Source: Tenrec ecaudatus
Lineage: Eukaryota > Chordata > Mammalia > Afrosoricida > Tenrecidae
Length of the DNA stretch: 64,000 bases
Assembly (NCBI RefSeq): GCF_050624435.1
Contig: NC_134546.1
Location: 12,547,001-12,611,000, forward strand
Reading direction: 5' to 3'
The notes under the pieces were generated by a model. It was not told the DNA's origin, searched no databases, and saw only the letters and a program-made list of their open reading frames with translations. Of this stretch, positions 33,235-43,463 are shown piece after piece; position 1 is the first letter of the stretch; each line of letters starts with the position of its first letter. Made by a program: the position numbers and the translations under genes.

Positions 33235-33412
33235 AAGACCAAACCCATTACTATCGAGGGGTTCTGACTCATAAGGGCCTTATATATAATTTCTCAAGCT
33301 GGAGATCTTTACGGGAACAGAAAGCTTAATCTTTCTTCCGTGGAGTGGCTAGTGACTTTGAGCCACTGACCCTGAAGTTAGCAGCTAGCCCAATGTGTGG
33401 CTACCATGACCT
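33235..33412 (-). mobile_element. AfroSINE-type SINE, antisense
   Basis: 'ccaaacccattactatcgag', 'gttctgactcataagggcc', 'cagaaagcttaatctttct', 'cgtggagtggctagtgactt' and 'gagccactgaccctga' form an antisense body. The head is degraded. Confidence 0.75.
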
Positions 33413-34347
33413 CTTAGGGTTAATACATCTTAAAATCACCTGCTCCTCCTTGCTTTTCATTATCAAATGCATTTGCTGTTCAAGGTTTGAAATTTATAGT
33501 AGAAGAGATGAAATCTAACAGTTTAAAATATAGAGATTTTAAAACAGAGAGAAGAAATGCTTTGGAGAAAGGGAACAGGAGGCTTTCATCCGCCATCATT
33601 TCAGCTGCCTGGGCTTCAGTTATTTTATTTTCTGACTACACAGAATGAAAGAATAACGACAGTCTGAAACAACTGGGCTGGCTAGAAGGAATGATGACTG
33701 TCACACTTTTGAGATGGAACAGTGGGTTATTTTGGGTATTTCAAATACAATTCACAGACTCTACAAGAGGCTCTGAGAGAGTGTGAAGGCAGGAATGAGT
33801 TGTGTGGGTTCAAGGGCCCCTGAAAGAGACCATGAGGAGGGTCAGAAAGGAATGAGGTTGGGGAGAGGCAGGGTGGACCATGGTGAGGAGTCTGATGTCG
33901 TAAACAGCAACAAGAAGTGCACAGAGGCTCCCAACAGGGAGTATGACAATGAACTTTACTCTTTATAAAATCATTCTCTATGTAAATGAATAAATAAATT
34001 CATGAATGGAGGGGCCACATGAGAGGACACCAATGAACTCTTGCTTGTCTGCGCTGTAACAGTCGGGGTGGATCTCCAGGGCTTCCTGTTGAGTGAGAGA
34101 ACCATGTTGCAGAAGGCTCTCAAAAGACCTATTCTCTTTATTGGAAAGTTCAAAAACAGAAAAAGAAAACTGAACTGTAAATTTTGGGTGAGCAATCTAA
34201 GTTTATTAAAGCATTAAACAAGTGACAAAAGATCTGATAATCCACGTGTACACCAAAAATGTCAGCTATTGAAAATGCTATGCTGCACATTTCTTGTTTG
34301 AGACCCCTGAAGTTACCATGAATCATCATGGACCAAGCAAATGTTTT
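33413..34347. other. Unique non-coding stretch
   Basis: Nothing recognised. Purine-rich around 33,780-33,900. Confidence 0.45.
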
Positions 34348-34349
34348 TC

Positions 34350-34350
34350 T

Positions 34351-34393
<43 letters not shown>
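34350..34393 (+). repeat. (TG)n microsatellite
   Basis: About 19 TG units, uninterrupted. Confidence 0.97.
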
Positions 34394-34395
<2 letters not shown>

Positions 34396-34549
34396 ACCGA
34401 GAACAGTGACTTAACTAATAAAAACCCCAAACTTATGATAATGACAATGAAGGGCATGAGGTGGCAGGGAGGATGGTTGAGAAGTGTTTGAACCATATCT
34501 CTATTTAGAGTTTTAAAAGCTTTACATTTTCACAGTACAGGATATTGCA

Positions 34550-34915
34550 TGTACTAGTTTCCCGAGACTGCAATAACAAAATTTCATGAAGCGGTAGCCT
34601 AAAACAACACAAACACACTCAGGCCTTTCTAGAGGCTGAAAGCATCGCAGGCTGGAATCCAGATATTGGCAGAGCTTTGGCCCCTCTGGAGCTTCCAGGA
34701 ATGGATTTGCTCTTGACCTTTGCTCTTGACCTCTTCGGCCTTCTAGGAGCTATTGTCATCGCTTGGCTTGTAGCCACATCACTCCATACACTGTCTCTCC
34801 GTGGCTATGGTATCTTTCCTTTTTCTGTATGTACTCCCCTCTCTTTTCTACAGGCTCTGTGATGACATTTTGCATCTACTTGAATAATGTAAGATAAGCT
34901 CCCCATCTCAAGATC
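34550..34915 (+). mobile_element. ERVL/MLT-like LTR-type repeat
   Basis: 'tgtactagtttcccgagact', 'gcaataacaaaatttcatga', 'gcctaaaacaacacaaacac', 'ggctggaatccagatattgg', 'cttgtagccacatcactcc' follow the common mammalian LTR-like repeat (tagtttcctagggctgccataacaa..), diverged. Confidence 0.6.
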
Positions 34916-34916
34916 C

Positions 34917-35165
34917 TCCAGAGAAACATGGGTAAAGGGAGACAGCGGATGATATAAAACATGAAAATAAAAACATTTTATGCGTTATCAAGGGTTCATG
35001 AGTGGAGGAGGGTAGGGAGGGAGGTGAACAAAGAGGAACTGCTACCAAGGACTCAAGGAGAAAGGGAATGTTTAGGAAATGATGATGACAACATATGTAC
35101 AAATGTGTTTGATACAATTGGTGGATGGATTGTGATAAGAGCCCCCAGTAAAATTATTTATTAAA
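34917..35165 (+). mobile_element. L1-type 3' end, sense, short
   Basis: 'gtaaagggagacagcggatg', 'gttatcaagggttcatgag', 'ctaccaaggactcaaggag', 'ttggtggatggattgtgata' and 'cccagtaaaattattt' with an A-rich tail are the sense 3' end of the long-UTR L1 family, ~250 bp. Inserted directly after the LTR-like repeat. Confidence 0.8.
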
Positions 35166-35690
35166 ATTAAAAACAAAGAACATTTTAAAAAGAGATCATT
35201 AACTAGAAAGACACCCACCCCCCAACAATAATAAGCTGTAACATTAAAGGGTTCAAATAAGGTGACATTAAGACACAGATATTTTAGGGGGCTATGTATT
35301 CCGCATGTCACAGGGTTTTATATATTTGTAATATGATTTAAAAGAAAAAAAATTTTTGAAAGGTGAGTGAAAAAGATGTCTCCGGCTGCTGTATGAAGAT
35401 CAGGGAGGCGGTGGTGGGACTTGCCCAGGTGAGAAGTGAAGTAGTTTGGACCCATAAGGTGGCAGTGAAGACAAGTGGGAGGAATTGAAATACACCTGGA
35501 GATAGCCCTTAGAAGATGCTAGTAGCTCAGATGTGTGGCAAGGAGGAGACAAAGATGACTTTTACATTGACAGCCTGAGAAGCTGAGCAAAACCATGTGC
35601 TGAGACATAGCACCCAAGGGGAGGGCAGGCTTAGAGGGAAACTGTAGAACTCATTTGCAGTATAGTTGTAGTATGAAAAATAATGAGCCT
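35166..35690. other. Non-coding stretch, possible ancient repeat
   Basis: 35,380-35,600 resembles an old mammal-wide repeat by style (gaggaggacaaagatgac..), but this is not secure. No gene. Confidence 0.4.
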
Positions 35691-35842
35691 GGGTACCACA
35701 AGTGTTTTTGATGGTCTGTTAACTTAAGAGTTGGCCATTCGAATTTACCTAGTGACTCTGGGAAGAAATACCTGGCCAGCAGACGAAGATTATCGCCAAG
35801 AAACCCCTGTAGGAAGCAGTTTTATTCTGTAATACAAAGGGA
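35691..35842 (+). mobile_element. AfroSINE-type SINE, diverged
   Basis: 'gatggtctgttaacttaaga', 'ctgggaagaaatacctggcc' and 'ccaagaaacccctgtagg' with 'gcagttttattctgt' keep the AfroSINE order but with a different, shorter centre. Confidence 0.6.
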
Positions 35843-35869
35843 GCTTTTAAAAGGGTCAGCCCCATTAGC

Positions 35870-35912
35870 TTTAAATTCCATCTTTCCACAAACTTTTTGA
35901 AGCTCCTCTTTG
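35870..35912 (+). mobile_element. Half of a mariner-like MITE
   Basis: 'ccatctttccacaaacttt' followed by 'ttgaagctcct' matches the right arm of the palindromic MITE at 29,800-29,878. The partner arm is not seen. Confidence 0.4.
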
Positions 35913-36099
35913 ACAAAAAAAATGGTTCAGTTGATTAAGACAAGAGGGTTCATAAGCTCTCATAAAGTTCACGAGTCGCCATTTTTGCTTATCTGGATCT
36001 AATTAACTCGTAAGAAAGGCAAACTTTTAATAGATGGTTCAAAGAGCTGCTGGATCCTTGAATAGATTGTGTGATTCCATCAGGAATCAAGGACAATGA

Positions 36100-36262
36100 T
36101 CGGAGTCTTTGAATGGTGCAAATGAACAATGCAGCGGCTAACCTAAAGATTGCCAATTTGGGTCCACCAGGTATGCCACAGAAGAAAGACTTAGCGCTTT
36201 ACTTCTGAATAATCAACTTCTACTCTGACACACCTGGGGCACCCATGAGAAGTAACCAATCC
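36100..36262 (+). mobile_element. AfroSINE-type SINE, diverged
   Basis: 'gcagcggctaacctaaagat', 'ttgccaatttgggtccacc', 'gaagaaagacttagcgctt' and 'caacttctactctgacacac' keep the head and body order. Diverged. Confidence 0.6.
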
Positions 36263-36350
36263 GAGGGCAATAGGCTAAGGGAAATCCCTTCCCAAATGAC
36301 CGAGAATGGAAACTGGGAGGTCATGAGTCCTGATGTTGAGTTAAGTAGGT

Positions 36351-36858
36351 TGTGTTAGTCTGAGTAGACTAGAGAAACAAATTCATAGAGACATTCATAT
36401 GTGTATAAGAAAGAGGTTTATATATAAGAGGAACTTAGTTTTGAGAAAACATCCCAGCCCAATCCAGATGAAGTACATAAGTCCAATATTAGTCCACATG
36501 TCCAAGACCAATCTATGAAGTTCTTTTCAGACTCATGAAACACATGCAATGAGGTCAAAAGCAGGAAGATCACAGGCCAGTATGTGGAAGGTCTTGTGGA
36601 TCCAGTGGTGGTGTAAGCATCTCAGCTGTGGCAGAGGTCTCCATGTGGCTCCTCTGGTTTCAGAGCTCTAGTGTAGCTGCGTGTATCTTGTCAAGGGAAT
36701 TGTTTCGCAGGGAATGTGTGAGTGTCCAGCCTCCAGAGAACTATTCATCTCCTTAGCGTCTCCAAATGAGGTCATCAAGCCGATACCTGATTGACAGGCT
36801 AAACTCCATCACCTCACTCATAAGTCTCAAATTGACAACAGATTATGTAACTACCACA
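36351..36858 (+). mobile_element. Solo LTR, family A, with 5-bp TSD
   Basis: From 'tgtgttagtctgagtagact' to '..attatgtaactaccaca': 508 bp with 5' TG and 3' CA ends. TAGGT on both sides (36,346-36,350 and 36,859-36,863) is an exact 5-bp target-site duplication, the length expected for an ERV-class LTR. Homologous along its length to 14,763-15,265 and 49,188-49,699. No internal genes: a solo LTR formed by recombination or an orphan copy. Confidence 0.93.
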
Positions 36859-37070
36859 TAGGTATAACTCTCCTGTCCCTGAGTTCAGTTACTTGTTCTC
36901 TCTACAACTGGAGGTCTGATTTCAGACTTTCCATCTGTCTGCAAAATAATATGACAAAGATTATTTAATTTGCATATCCCTGTGAGGTTTCTCCAATGGT
37001 AATACCTCGGTTCTTGGCTTTGAATGAGAAAGAATTCCCATCAAAGCCTGGTTTGTAATCCAAGTGAGTC
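36859..37070. other. Unique stretch ending in a T-run
   Basis: The run T14 at 37,070-37,083 marks the boundary to the next block. Confidence 0.4.
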
Positions 37071-37084
37071 TTTTTTTTTTTTAT

Positions 37085-38305
37085 GAAGGATGAGAGAAGT
37101 TTCAGGTTTTACAGTCTCAAAAGAGTACATGCTCTTTCAGGGAAGCATGCCAAAACGTGCCAAAGCTGCACTGGGGCCCACAACTGAGCACGGGCAACCT
37201 CATGCGGCTGCCCGCCCACATGTGGCTCACTGAGGCCAGAGAAAGTATGGCCTAGCCTGAGGGGGCACAGGAGCTGGGTGAAAAGAGACCTGCCTCCTCA
37301 CTGCCAGGGTATTTTAAACCTTTGGCTGGGGAGTCGTGGTGGAAAGTATTAGTTGACCCCATTGACTAAATTAAGCCCACCTGGCTCAGGGGCCTAAATT
37401 GGAACATGCCTAGTTAATGTCTTCTTAGGTGCCTAATGCACTCCTCCCTGGGTGTCTTGCAGTCATAGGAAGGACAACCCCCTCCCCCCCCCCGCGGGGC
37501 CCCTGTCTGGCTACCTAACATTCTTACCATCCCTCAAAGTATCCATAATACTGTCCTGATGTAAATGCCCTGTTTAACACTAGTTTGTCCTAACAGCAGC
37601 ATTAGGATCAGACAAACCAGGTCAGAGGCCAGCACAGTTACTGCATGACCCTAAGCTGTTCCTTTCTCTCGCCAGACCTGCCCTTACACCTGGGATCCTT
37701 GTCAGGGTCAGAGTATGATAACAGTATTATTATTTACCAGCCCGGCTTTATAGCACTCAATGTCTCCCTCTGGTTTACTTTTCTTTGGAAATGCTGACAT
37801 ATACCACTCCTTCATATTAAAACCAGCCTCCAAACAATTCGGACCCCTTTTATTCCCCACCTTAGGCAGAGGGCAGAAAACTTAAAGATTGTTTATAGAT
37901 TAACACTTATAACATTTCTTCCCAGTCATTCAAATAGCATTCAACATTTTCTGTGCTAAAAGGTGAATTTGTTGGCTTTTGTCCTCCCCTACTCTGTCCA
38001 GATAGACTCAGCTGATGATATCTGGGCCATTATTACAAAACAGCCCACCTGCTTGAACCTGAATTTTCCTGTTCCCTGAGGTCCCCAAAATGGGATAATT
38101 ACTGAGGGGGATTATCAGGGACCGGTGATACCATCAGCTCACCCTTCTCGCAAATTCCTCAGAGCAGACTTTGCAAACAAATCAGCACAGCTCAGAGGCT
38201 GCAAAACTCCATCCGGGCCCAAGTGCTCTTTGTCTCTGACTCTAAAATAATGCCCTGATCACCTCTTTCATTCCTACATCTCCCCATTTGCTTAAAAAAG
38301 TATAC
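37085..38305 (-). mobile_element. Possible ERV-class LTR/retroposed sequence, antisense
   Basis: A block that differs in composition from its surroundings (GC-rich centre with 'ccccccgcggggcccc' at 37,485-37,502) and is bounded on the left by a T14 run. Read on the minus strand, a polypurine-like 'aagcaaatggggag' lies next to 'atgtaggaatgaaag', the layout of a polypurine tract followed by an LTR start, and 'ggaataaaagggg' is TATA-like. No retroviral gene is visible. The class II ERV assignment is inference. Confidence 0.3.
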
Positions 38306-38572
38306 CAGGCATCGCATCCAATGTCATTGTTATCTATGATTTGCCACAGTATGCAAAGGACCCCTGGTTGTGTTCTAAATCTTATTTGTAAAAGTTAAAT
38401 GGCTGAAATAAAAGACAGTTAAAGAATTGTTTAAAGGTAAAAGACGGTCCCAGGCAGCCTGAGCTGTTGGTGGTAACATTTGTTCGTGTTTTCCCTATTC
38501 ATCCAGGGTTGTGTTCTGCCCTCAGTGATTACGGTGACATTCCCAATTAAGTTCATCATCATCCCTTTACCT
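38306..38572. other. Unique non-coding stretch
   Basis: Nothing recognised. Confidence 0.4.
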
Positions 38573-38730
38573 GGTGCATGGGGTTAGACGTTGGTCTGCT
38601 TGTTCCCTAAGGAGGAAGACGAAGCTGTCTGCTCTGGTAAATATCTATAGACTGGGAAACCCCATACGGAGTTGACATGAGTCTAAATTGACTGGATGGA
38701 AGTGAATTTGGCTTTGGGGGTTTTATCCAT
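38573..38730 (+). mobile_element. AfroSINE-type SINE, 3' part
   Basis: 'tctatagactgggaaacccc', 'atacggagttgacatgagtc' and 'aaattgactggatgga' form the 3' body. The head is degraded. Confidence 0.7.
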
Positions 38731-39111
38731 CTATCAGGGTTCTTTTTTGTACGCTTGTGGCATGAGTGTTGTGTGATGCTGGAAGCGATGCCACCGGTTC
38801 TTCAGATACCGGCAGGATCCCCTGTGGTAGAATGGCTTCAGCAGAGCTTCCAGAGAAAGGCAGACTAGGAAGAAAAGCCACGTGGACTTTTCCTAACAAT
38901 TAGCCAGTGACAGTAACACAGGTGACAACAGACTATCGTGTAAGAGAGTGCTGGAAGGTGACCCCTCTAAGTTAGAAAGGACTAAAATGCACCCTGGCTG
39001 TCACAGCGTGCTTTAACCTGCCAATGATCTTAACAATGGGCCAGGGCCGGACAATCTTTCACTCTGCTGCCATGAGTCCAAGCCACTGACATCCACCAAT
39101 AACAACAATCA
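38731..39111. other. Unique non-coding stretch
   Basis: Nothing recognised. Ends at the pogo-like element. Confidence 0.4.
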
Positions 39112-41321
39112 CCATATACACTCGAATATAAGCCAACCCGAGTATAAGCCGGGGTACCTAATTATTACCTGGGAAACCAGAGAAACTGATCGATTCGAGT
39201 AAAAGCCTAGGGTGGAACATGCAGAAGTTATTGGTGAGTTTCAATAATCAAAACACATGAAAACAAATTTACTAAAAATTGAGACATCAGTGGGGTAATG
39301 TATTTAAATATTTATTTTAAATAAAAATATAAATAAAAGGACAACAATTCATTTAACATTAGTAAACCAGAACAGTAAGTGGAAAATTGGCTCAACAAAA
39401 ACAAGAAGGTATCAACAATGATACCTTAAGAGTACTATTCCCTGAGCTCAATCAGCAACCAAGCTAAAATGTAAAGAGTTAAAATCCTCCAACACTGGAT
39501 TCCTCATCATCATCCGTATCCCAATGCAGAGCTTCAGCTGGTGTGAGGTCATCATAGACACTGTCCTCACTGAGATCGCCATCATCACCATCACTGCTGT
39601 CATTTTCATACAAAGCGCAGTCTTCACTGCCATCCATAGCATTACTAATACTACATTTCTGGAAGGCACGTTGCACCATGTCTTCTGGAATGTCTTCCCA
39701 TGCATCTCGAACCCTCTTTGCTATTAACTCTATGTCAGGCTTCATGAGATTTCCTCCTTTTGTTGGTTGGGATTGGCCCGATGACATCCATTCATGCCAC
39801 ATCCTTCGCACAGGGTCTTTAAAAGGCTTATTCAAAGATACATCCAGAGGCTGCAGTACAGATGTAAGCCCACCTGGAAAATGACTAAAGTAACTTTACT
39901 AGATTTTGCCAATTTTTTTATGTCATCTGATAGGTGGGCTCTGAACATATCCCAAACAAGTAATAATGGCATGATGGCTTTTTCTTTAAGGCTGCTCCTT
40001 GTCGTCGGTTCCAAATTTCTTCCAGCCATTTTTTCGTTCCATCTTCATCCATCCAGCCTTTACCATGTGCACGCAAAGTAATTCTTGGTGGGAAGTTGAT
40101 CTTTTTAGGCAAGGTCTTTCTTTTAAAAATAATGACAGGACACAGCTTAGTTCCATTAGCCAAACATGATAGAACAACTGTAAAGTGTTTTGTTTCATTT
40201 CCTGTGGTTTTGAGAAAAATTAATTTTTCTCCTAAACTTGCCACAGTTATGTTGCTTGGAAGATCAAAAGTCATGGAAATTTCATCCATATACCCAATAT
40301 CTGCCAGGTCATAATTATAAATCCTTCTTTGTTTTATAATAAATGACTGGAATGACATAATTTTTTCTTCAAGGTCTTGTGGCAATTTCTGGGAAATCTT
40401 TGTTCTTTGTCTCAAACATAGTAGGGCAAACCTATTCATGAAGTGGGTACACCATCCTGCTGACACAGCAAATTTTTCAATGCCTGGTGCTTATATTTGT
40501 CATCCTTAGTCATTTGTAGAGCATGTTTGGGGATTCCCAGGCGTGTTTACGTAGGCAGTAACCATTTTGACAACGCTCCATAACTCATTTATGCAATTCA
40601 CTCTCTAGAGCCCCATAAAAAGATGCTAAACCACGACAAGCTTTTTTAGCTTTGGAATCTGTTCCAAGTCAGCCTTCATTGTCCACCACTACCTCACTTG
40701 CTTTTCATCAACACAGAATTCCCTACTTGCAATACTGTTATTGCTCTCTTCTGCTCTTGACACAACCTTCATTTTGAAACCAGCCATTTTGTTTTGGTTC
40801 AAGAGTATTCATTTCTAGTAGAATAAAACTACAAGACTTTGAAAAAGACCTTTCATGATAATGCCCGCCCCCACCCTGCGACATGTTAGCCAGGAGGAAG
40901 GAGGCGGGAGGGGGGGGGAGTCCGTGTGGGTGGGGGATGCAGGATGTGAATTAACACATAGACCAGAGGGGAGAGATGGAGCACAGCCACAGACACATCT
41001 TTACCAGGTCAGCTGCCGGCATAAGTGAATCACTACGGGTGTTTCTGTTAATTGGAGCCGTCCACATCATAGGATGGTTCTGATTGGTTATATGTGAGTA
41101 AGCAAACATTCAAAGCCCTGCAGTGTCAGCGGGGCTTTAAATGAACAGCGGAGAAATGGCAATCATCCGCAAGATAATGGGAGCTCATCCATTTCCTCGA
41201 GGGGGTCCCAGCGAGGTGTAACACCTCTGAGGTGTACCACTGAGCCATGTATAAGCCAAACCCCAGTTTTTCAGCACATTTTTTGTGCTGAAAAACTCGG
41301 CTTATACATGAGTAGATATGG
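39112..41321 (-). mobile_element. Pogo/Tigger-like DNA transposon, near complete
   Basis: A 2,210-bp element. Left end 'ccatatacactcgaatataa' and right end (complement) 'ccatatctactcatgtataa' are imperfect ~24-bp terminal inverted repeats, with extra 'gagtataagcc' motifs just inside. TA follows the right end and CA (probable mutated TA) precedes the left, consistent with pogo/Tc1 TA target sites. The minus strand encodes a decayed transposase (39,479-40,787), with ~365 bp downstream and ~530 bp of non-coding leader. The size matches an autonomous Tigger-class element, so this looks like a master-type copy rather than a MITE. Confidence 0.9.
39479..40787 (-). pseudogene. Pogo/Tigger-superfamily transposase, frameshifted
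   Basis: Reading from the ATG at 40,787, the N-terminal ~110 codons carry several in-frame stops (tail end of the DNA-binding region). A 182-codon open block (39,918-40,466) holds the catalytic domain start, with the first Asp in a MDE motif (block residue 61) and a TTGNE motif. After a frameshift a second block carries the WD-type second Asp near 39,950, then a second frameshift leads to a 118-codon block (39,479-39,835) with the QPLD-type region broken at the junction and a conserved acidic C terminus ending at a TAA. Resembles POGK-type transposase domains. Inactive as it stands. Confidence 0.88.
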
Positions 41322-41368
41322 TAGTTGTTTCTGTTCCCAGATTCTGCATCTCTTGAGCTCCCCAAAAT
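41322..41368. other. Short spacer between two DNA transposons
   Basis: Only 47 bp separate the pogo-like element from SPIN copy 2. Confidence 0.6.
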
Positions 41369-41854
41369 CGGCGGTTCTCAACCTGCGGGTTGCAACCTCT
41401 TTAGGGGTCGAATGACCCTTTCCGAGGGGTTACCTAAGACCATCGGAAAACACATATTTCTGATGGTCTTAGGAACTGAGACACTGATCCTGTACTCATC
41501 TCCAGGCAGGTCCACCCACATGCAAATATGCCCACATAGGAGTACTTGGCGCGAAGACTCTTACCCACACTACACCATGCATCTAAAACCAAATTTCATT
41601 GATTTGTAATTAGAAATAAATATGTCACAATATATAATGATATACTGTTTTGTGATGAATCACTATGCTTTAATTATGTTCAATTCATAACCATGAAAAT
41701 ATATCCTGCATATCAGATACTTACATTATGTTTCATAACAGTAGCAAAATTACAGTTATGAAGTAGCAACAAGAATAATTTTATGGTTGGGGGTCACTTC
41801 AACATGAGGAACAGTGTTAAAGTGTCATGGCATTATGAAGGTTGAGAACCACTG
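41369..41854 (+). mobile_element. SPIN_NA-type hAT element, copy 2 (long form)
   Basis: 486 bp. The left end 'cggcggttctcaacctgcgg' and right end 'aggttgagaaccactg' are hAT inverted repeats. It shares 'cgaatgaccctttccgagg', 'taagaccatcggaaaacac', 'gtagcaaaattacagttatg' and 'gggggtcacttcaacatga' with copy 1. An extra ~160-bp centre (41,460-41,630) is absent from copy 1, so they are different SPIN_NA subtypes. Flanks CCCAAAAT / TCCACGAT match at 5 of 8, so an older or eroded TSD. Confidence 0.88.
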
Positions 41855-41862
41855 TCCACGAT

Positions 41863-42095
41863 GCTGCCTTTATCAGTTAAAAGCACGATCCCTCCAGTAG
41901 CCATGCTGGCTGCTGCCTCACTGCAAATACAGAAGACTACTCGGTGAGGATTCGTCCTAAAGGAAAAGGAGCTGCAGATGCCTCTCAGTGAAACCGAGCG
42001 CTTCTCCTGCCTCACAGGTATTTCCCAAAGTATCTCTGAAGGGCAGTAAGAACTCCAAATCCTTCAGGTCACAAATTCACTGTGTTTAAAGAAAC
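41863..42095. other. Unique non-coding stretch
   Basis: Nothing recognised. Confidence 0.4.
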
Positions 42096-42310
42096 AGTGG
42101 TAGCCCTGGGGAGTGTAAATCGCTAAGTCCTTGAATACCAGCCAAATAGTTATAGTTTTGAACCACACAGTAAAAAAAAAAAAAAAAAAAAAGGTCTGCT
42201 GGTCTGCTTCTCACAGGTCACAGCCTTGAGTGCCCTAAGGAGTAGTTCTTCTCTGCACACATGAGGTCTTCACTAGTCAGAGTGGACTGGCCAGCAACTA
42301 GCCACAGTAG
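42096..42310 (+). mobile_element. AfroSINE-type SINE split by an A21 tract
   Basis: 'gtggtagccctggggagtg' (head) to 'gccaaatagttatagtttt', then an A21 run (42,172-42,192), then a 3' body with 'cacagccttgagtgcccta', 'cactagtcagagtggac' and 'tggccagcaact'. Either an internal A expansion or a second SINE tail. Confidence 0.65.
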
Positions 42311-42595
42311 CAAGGAAACACAAGCATTGGAGATTCAGCTCTCAGTTTCCCTTAATGCAGTCCCTGGGCTGGCAGTGTTATCTGGAAATCTATTACCAGT
42401 TGTCACTGAGTTAACTGAGTAACCCCACATGTGTCAGAGTAGCTGTGTGCACCATGCTCTATGTTCAGTGATACACCATCAGTCTTTCTTCCAAGGACTC
42501 CAACCGCCATCCTTGGTTAACAGCTGAGCATGTTAATCCTGTGCACCACCCAAGGATTCCTGGGAATTTGTTAGGCAAATTTTAAGACCCTAAAG
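42311..42595. other. Unique non-coding stretch
   Basis: Nothing recognised. Confidence 0.4.
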
Positions 42596-42697
42596 CAGAT
42601 CTTTCAAATCACAAACTTGAAGTTTAGGGCCAAGTAATATGTGTTTTAACCAACACTTACATTGATTCTGATGCATGCTGAAGTTTGAGAGCCACAC
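42596..42697 (-). mobile_element. MER5A-like hAT fragment, antisense
   Basis: 'aatatgtgttttaaccaac' followed by 'attgattctgatgcatgctg' and 'aagtttgagagccac' is the antisense end of MER5A. Confidence 0.65.
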
Positions 42698-43334
42698 ATC
42701 TGGCTCTTGTAAAAATAAGTTCAGAAAAAATACACTCAAAGTTATTTGTTCTGTCTTCTCTTCCCAGTTATACATTTATAGCCATGCAAATCTGGCAAAC
42801 TGGGTAGAATGTTAGCCAGAGTGTTTCATTCAGATAGGTCAACCAAATCAGGCATGAAGGCCTCCCTAGAATTCAACTTTTTAACAAGACTAACATCTCG
42901 AACCTGTAGTTCTGTATCTTCAGCCCAGGTGAGCAGATAGTAGACAGATTGGTAAGTATCCCTTTTCTCTTTAAAAATATTTCTCTTGAGTGATGTGAAG
43001 ATTTCAGTAGATGGTGACAAAAAAAACCAATTATTTCACAAGGGGTTCTACTTTTGTGGAATTATTTACTGTACCATAATGGCAGTTCAGCTTCCCAGTC
43101 TTCAGTTTCTAGTCTGGAATTCTGTTGGGAGCTATTATAATCACTGAAGAGTATAATATTACAGGCTGGGTATAAAAATATTATTTTAATGACTAGCAAA
43201 ATTAATACGATGTCCTGACCTGAATATGGATCAAATAGAGCATTGTGTTTTTATGGAGGGAGGTGGGGGATGAACAGAGAGAGTCTCCACCATTTTTGTT
43301 GAGTTCTCTACTCCCTAAAATATCAGTTGATGTG
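42698..43334. other. Unique non-coding stretch
   Basis: Nothing recognised. Confidence 0.45.
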
Positions 43335-43463
43335 TGTGTTAGGCTGAGATGACTTGAGAAACCAATCCAGAGACATTCCTATATGTGTAAGAAAGAAGTT
43401 TACATAAAGAAGTAATTATATATCAAGAAAACATCCCAGTCCAACTCAAGTCCTTAAGTCCAG
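43335..43463 (+). mobile_element. LTR family A, 5' fragment
   Basis: 'tgtgttaggctgagatgac' to 'ccaactcaagtccttaagtc' is the first ~130 bp of the same LTR. It is cut off by an unrelated block starting with a T run. Confidence 0.75.

Noticed and set aside
39918..40466. Domesticated transposase gene
   Set aside because: TIRs are still present, the frame is broken by two frameshifts and N-terminal stops, and there is no sign of splicing to host exons.
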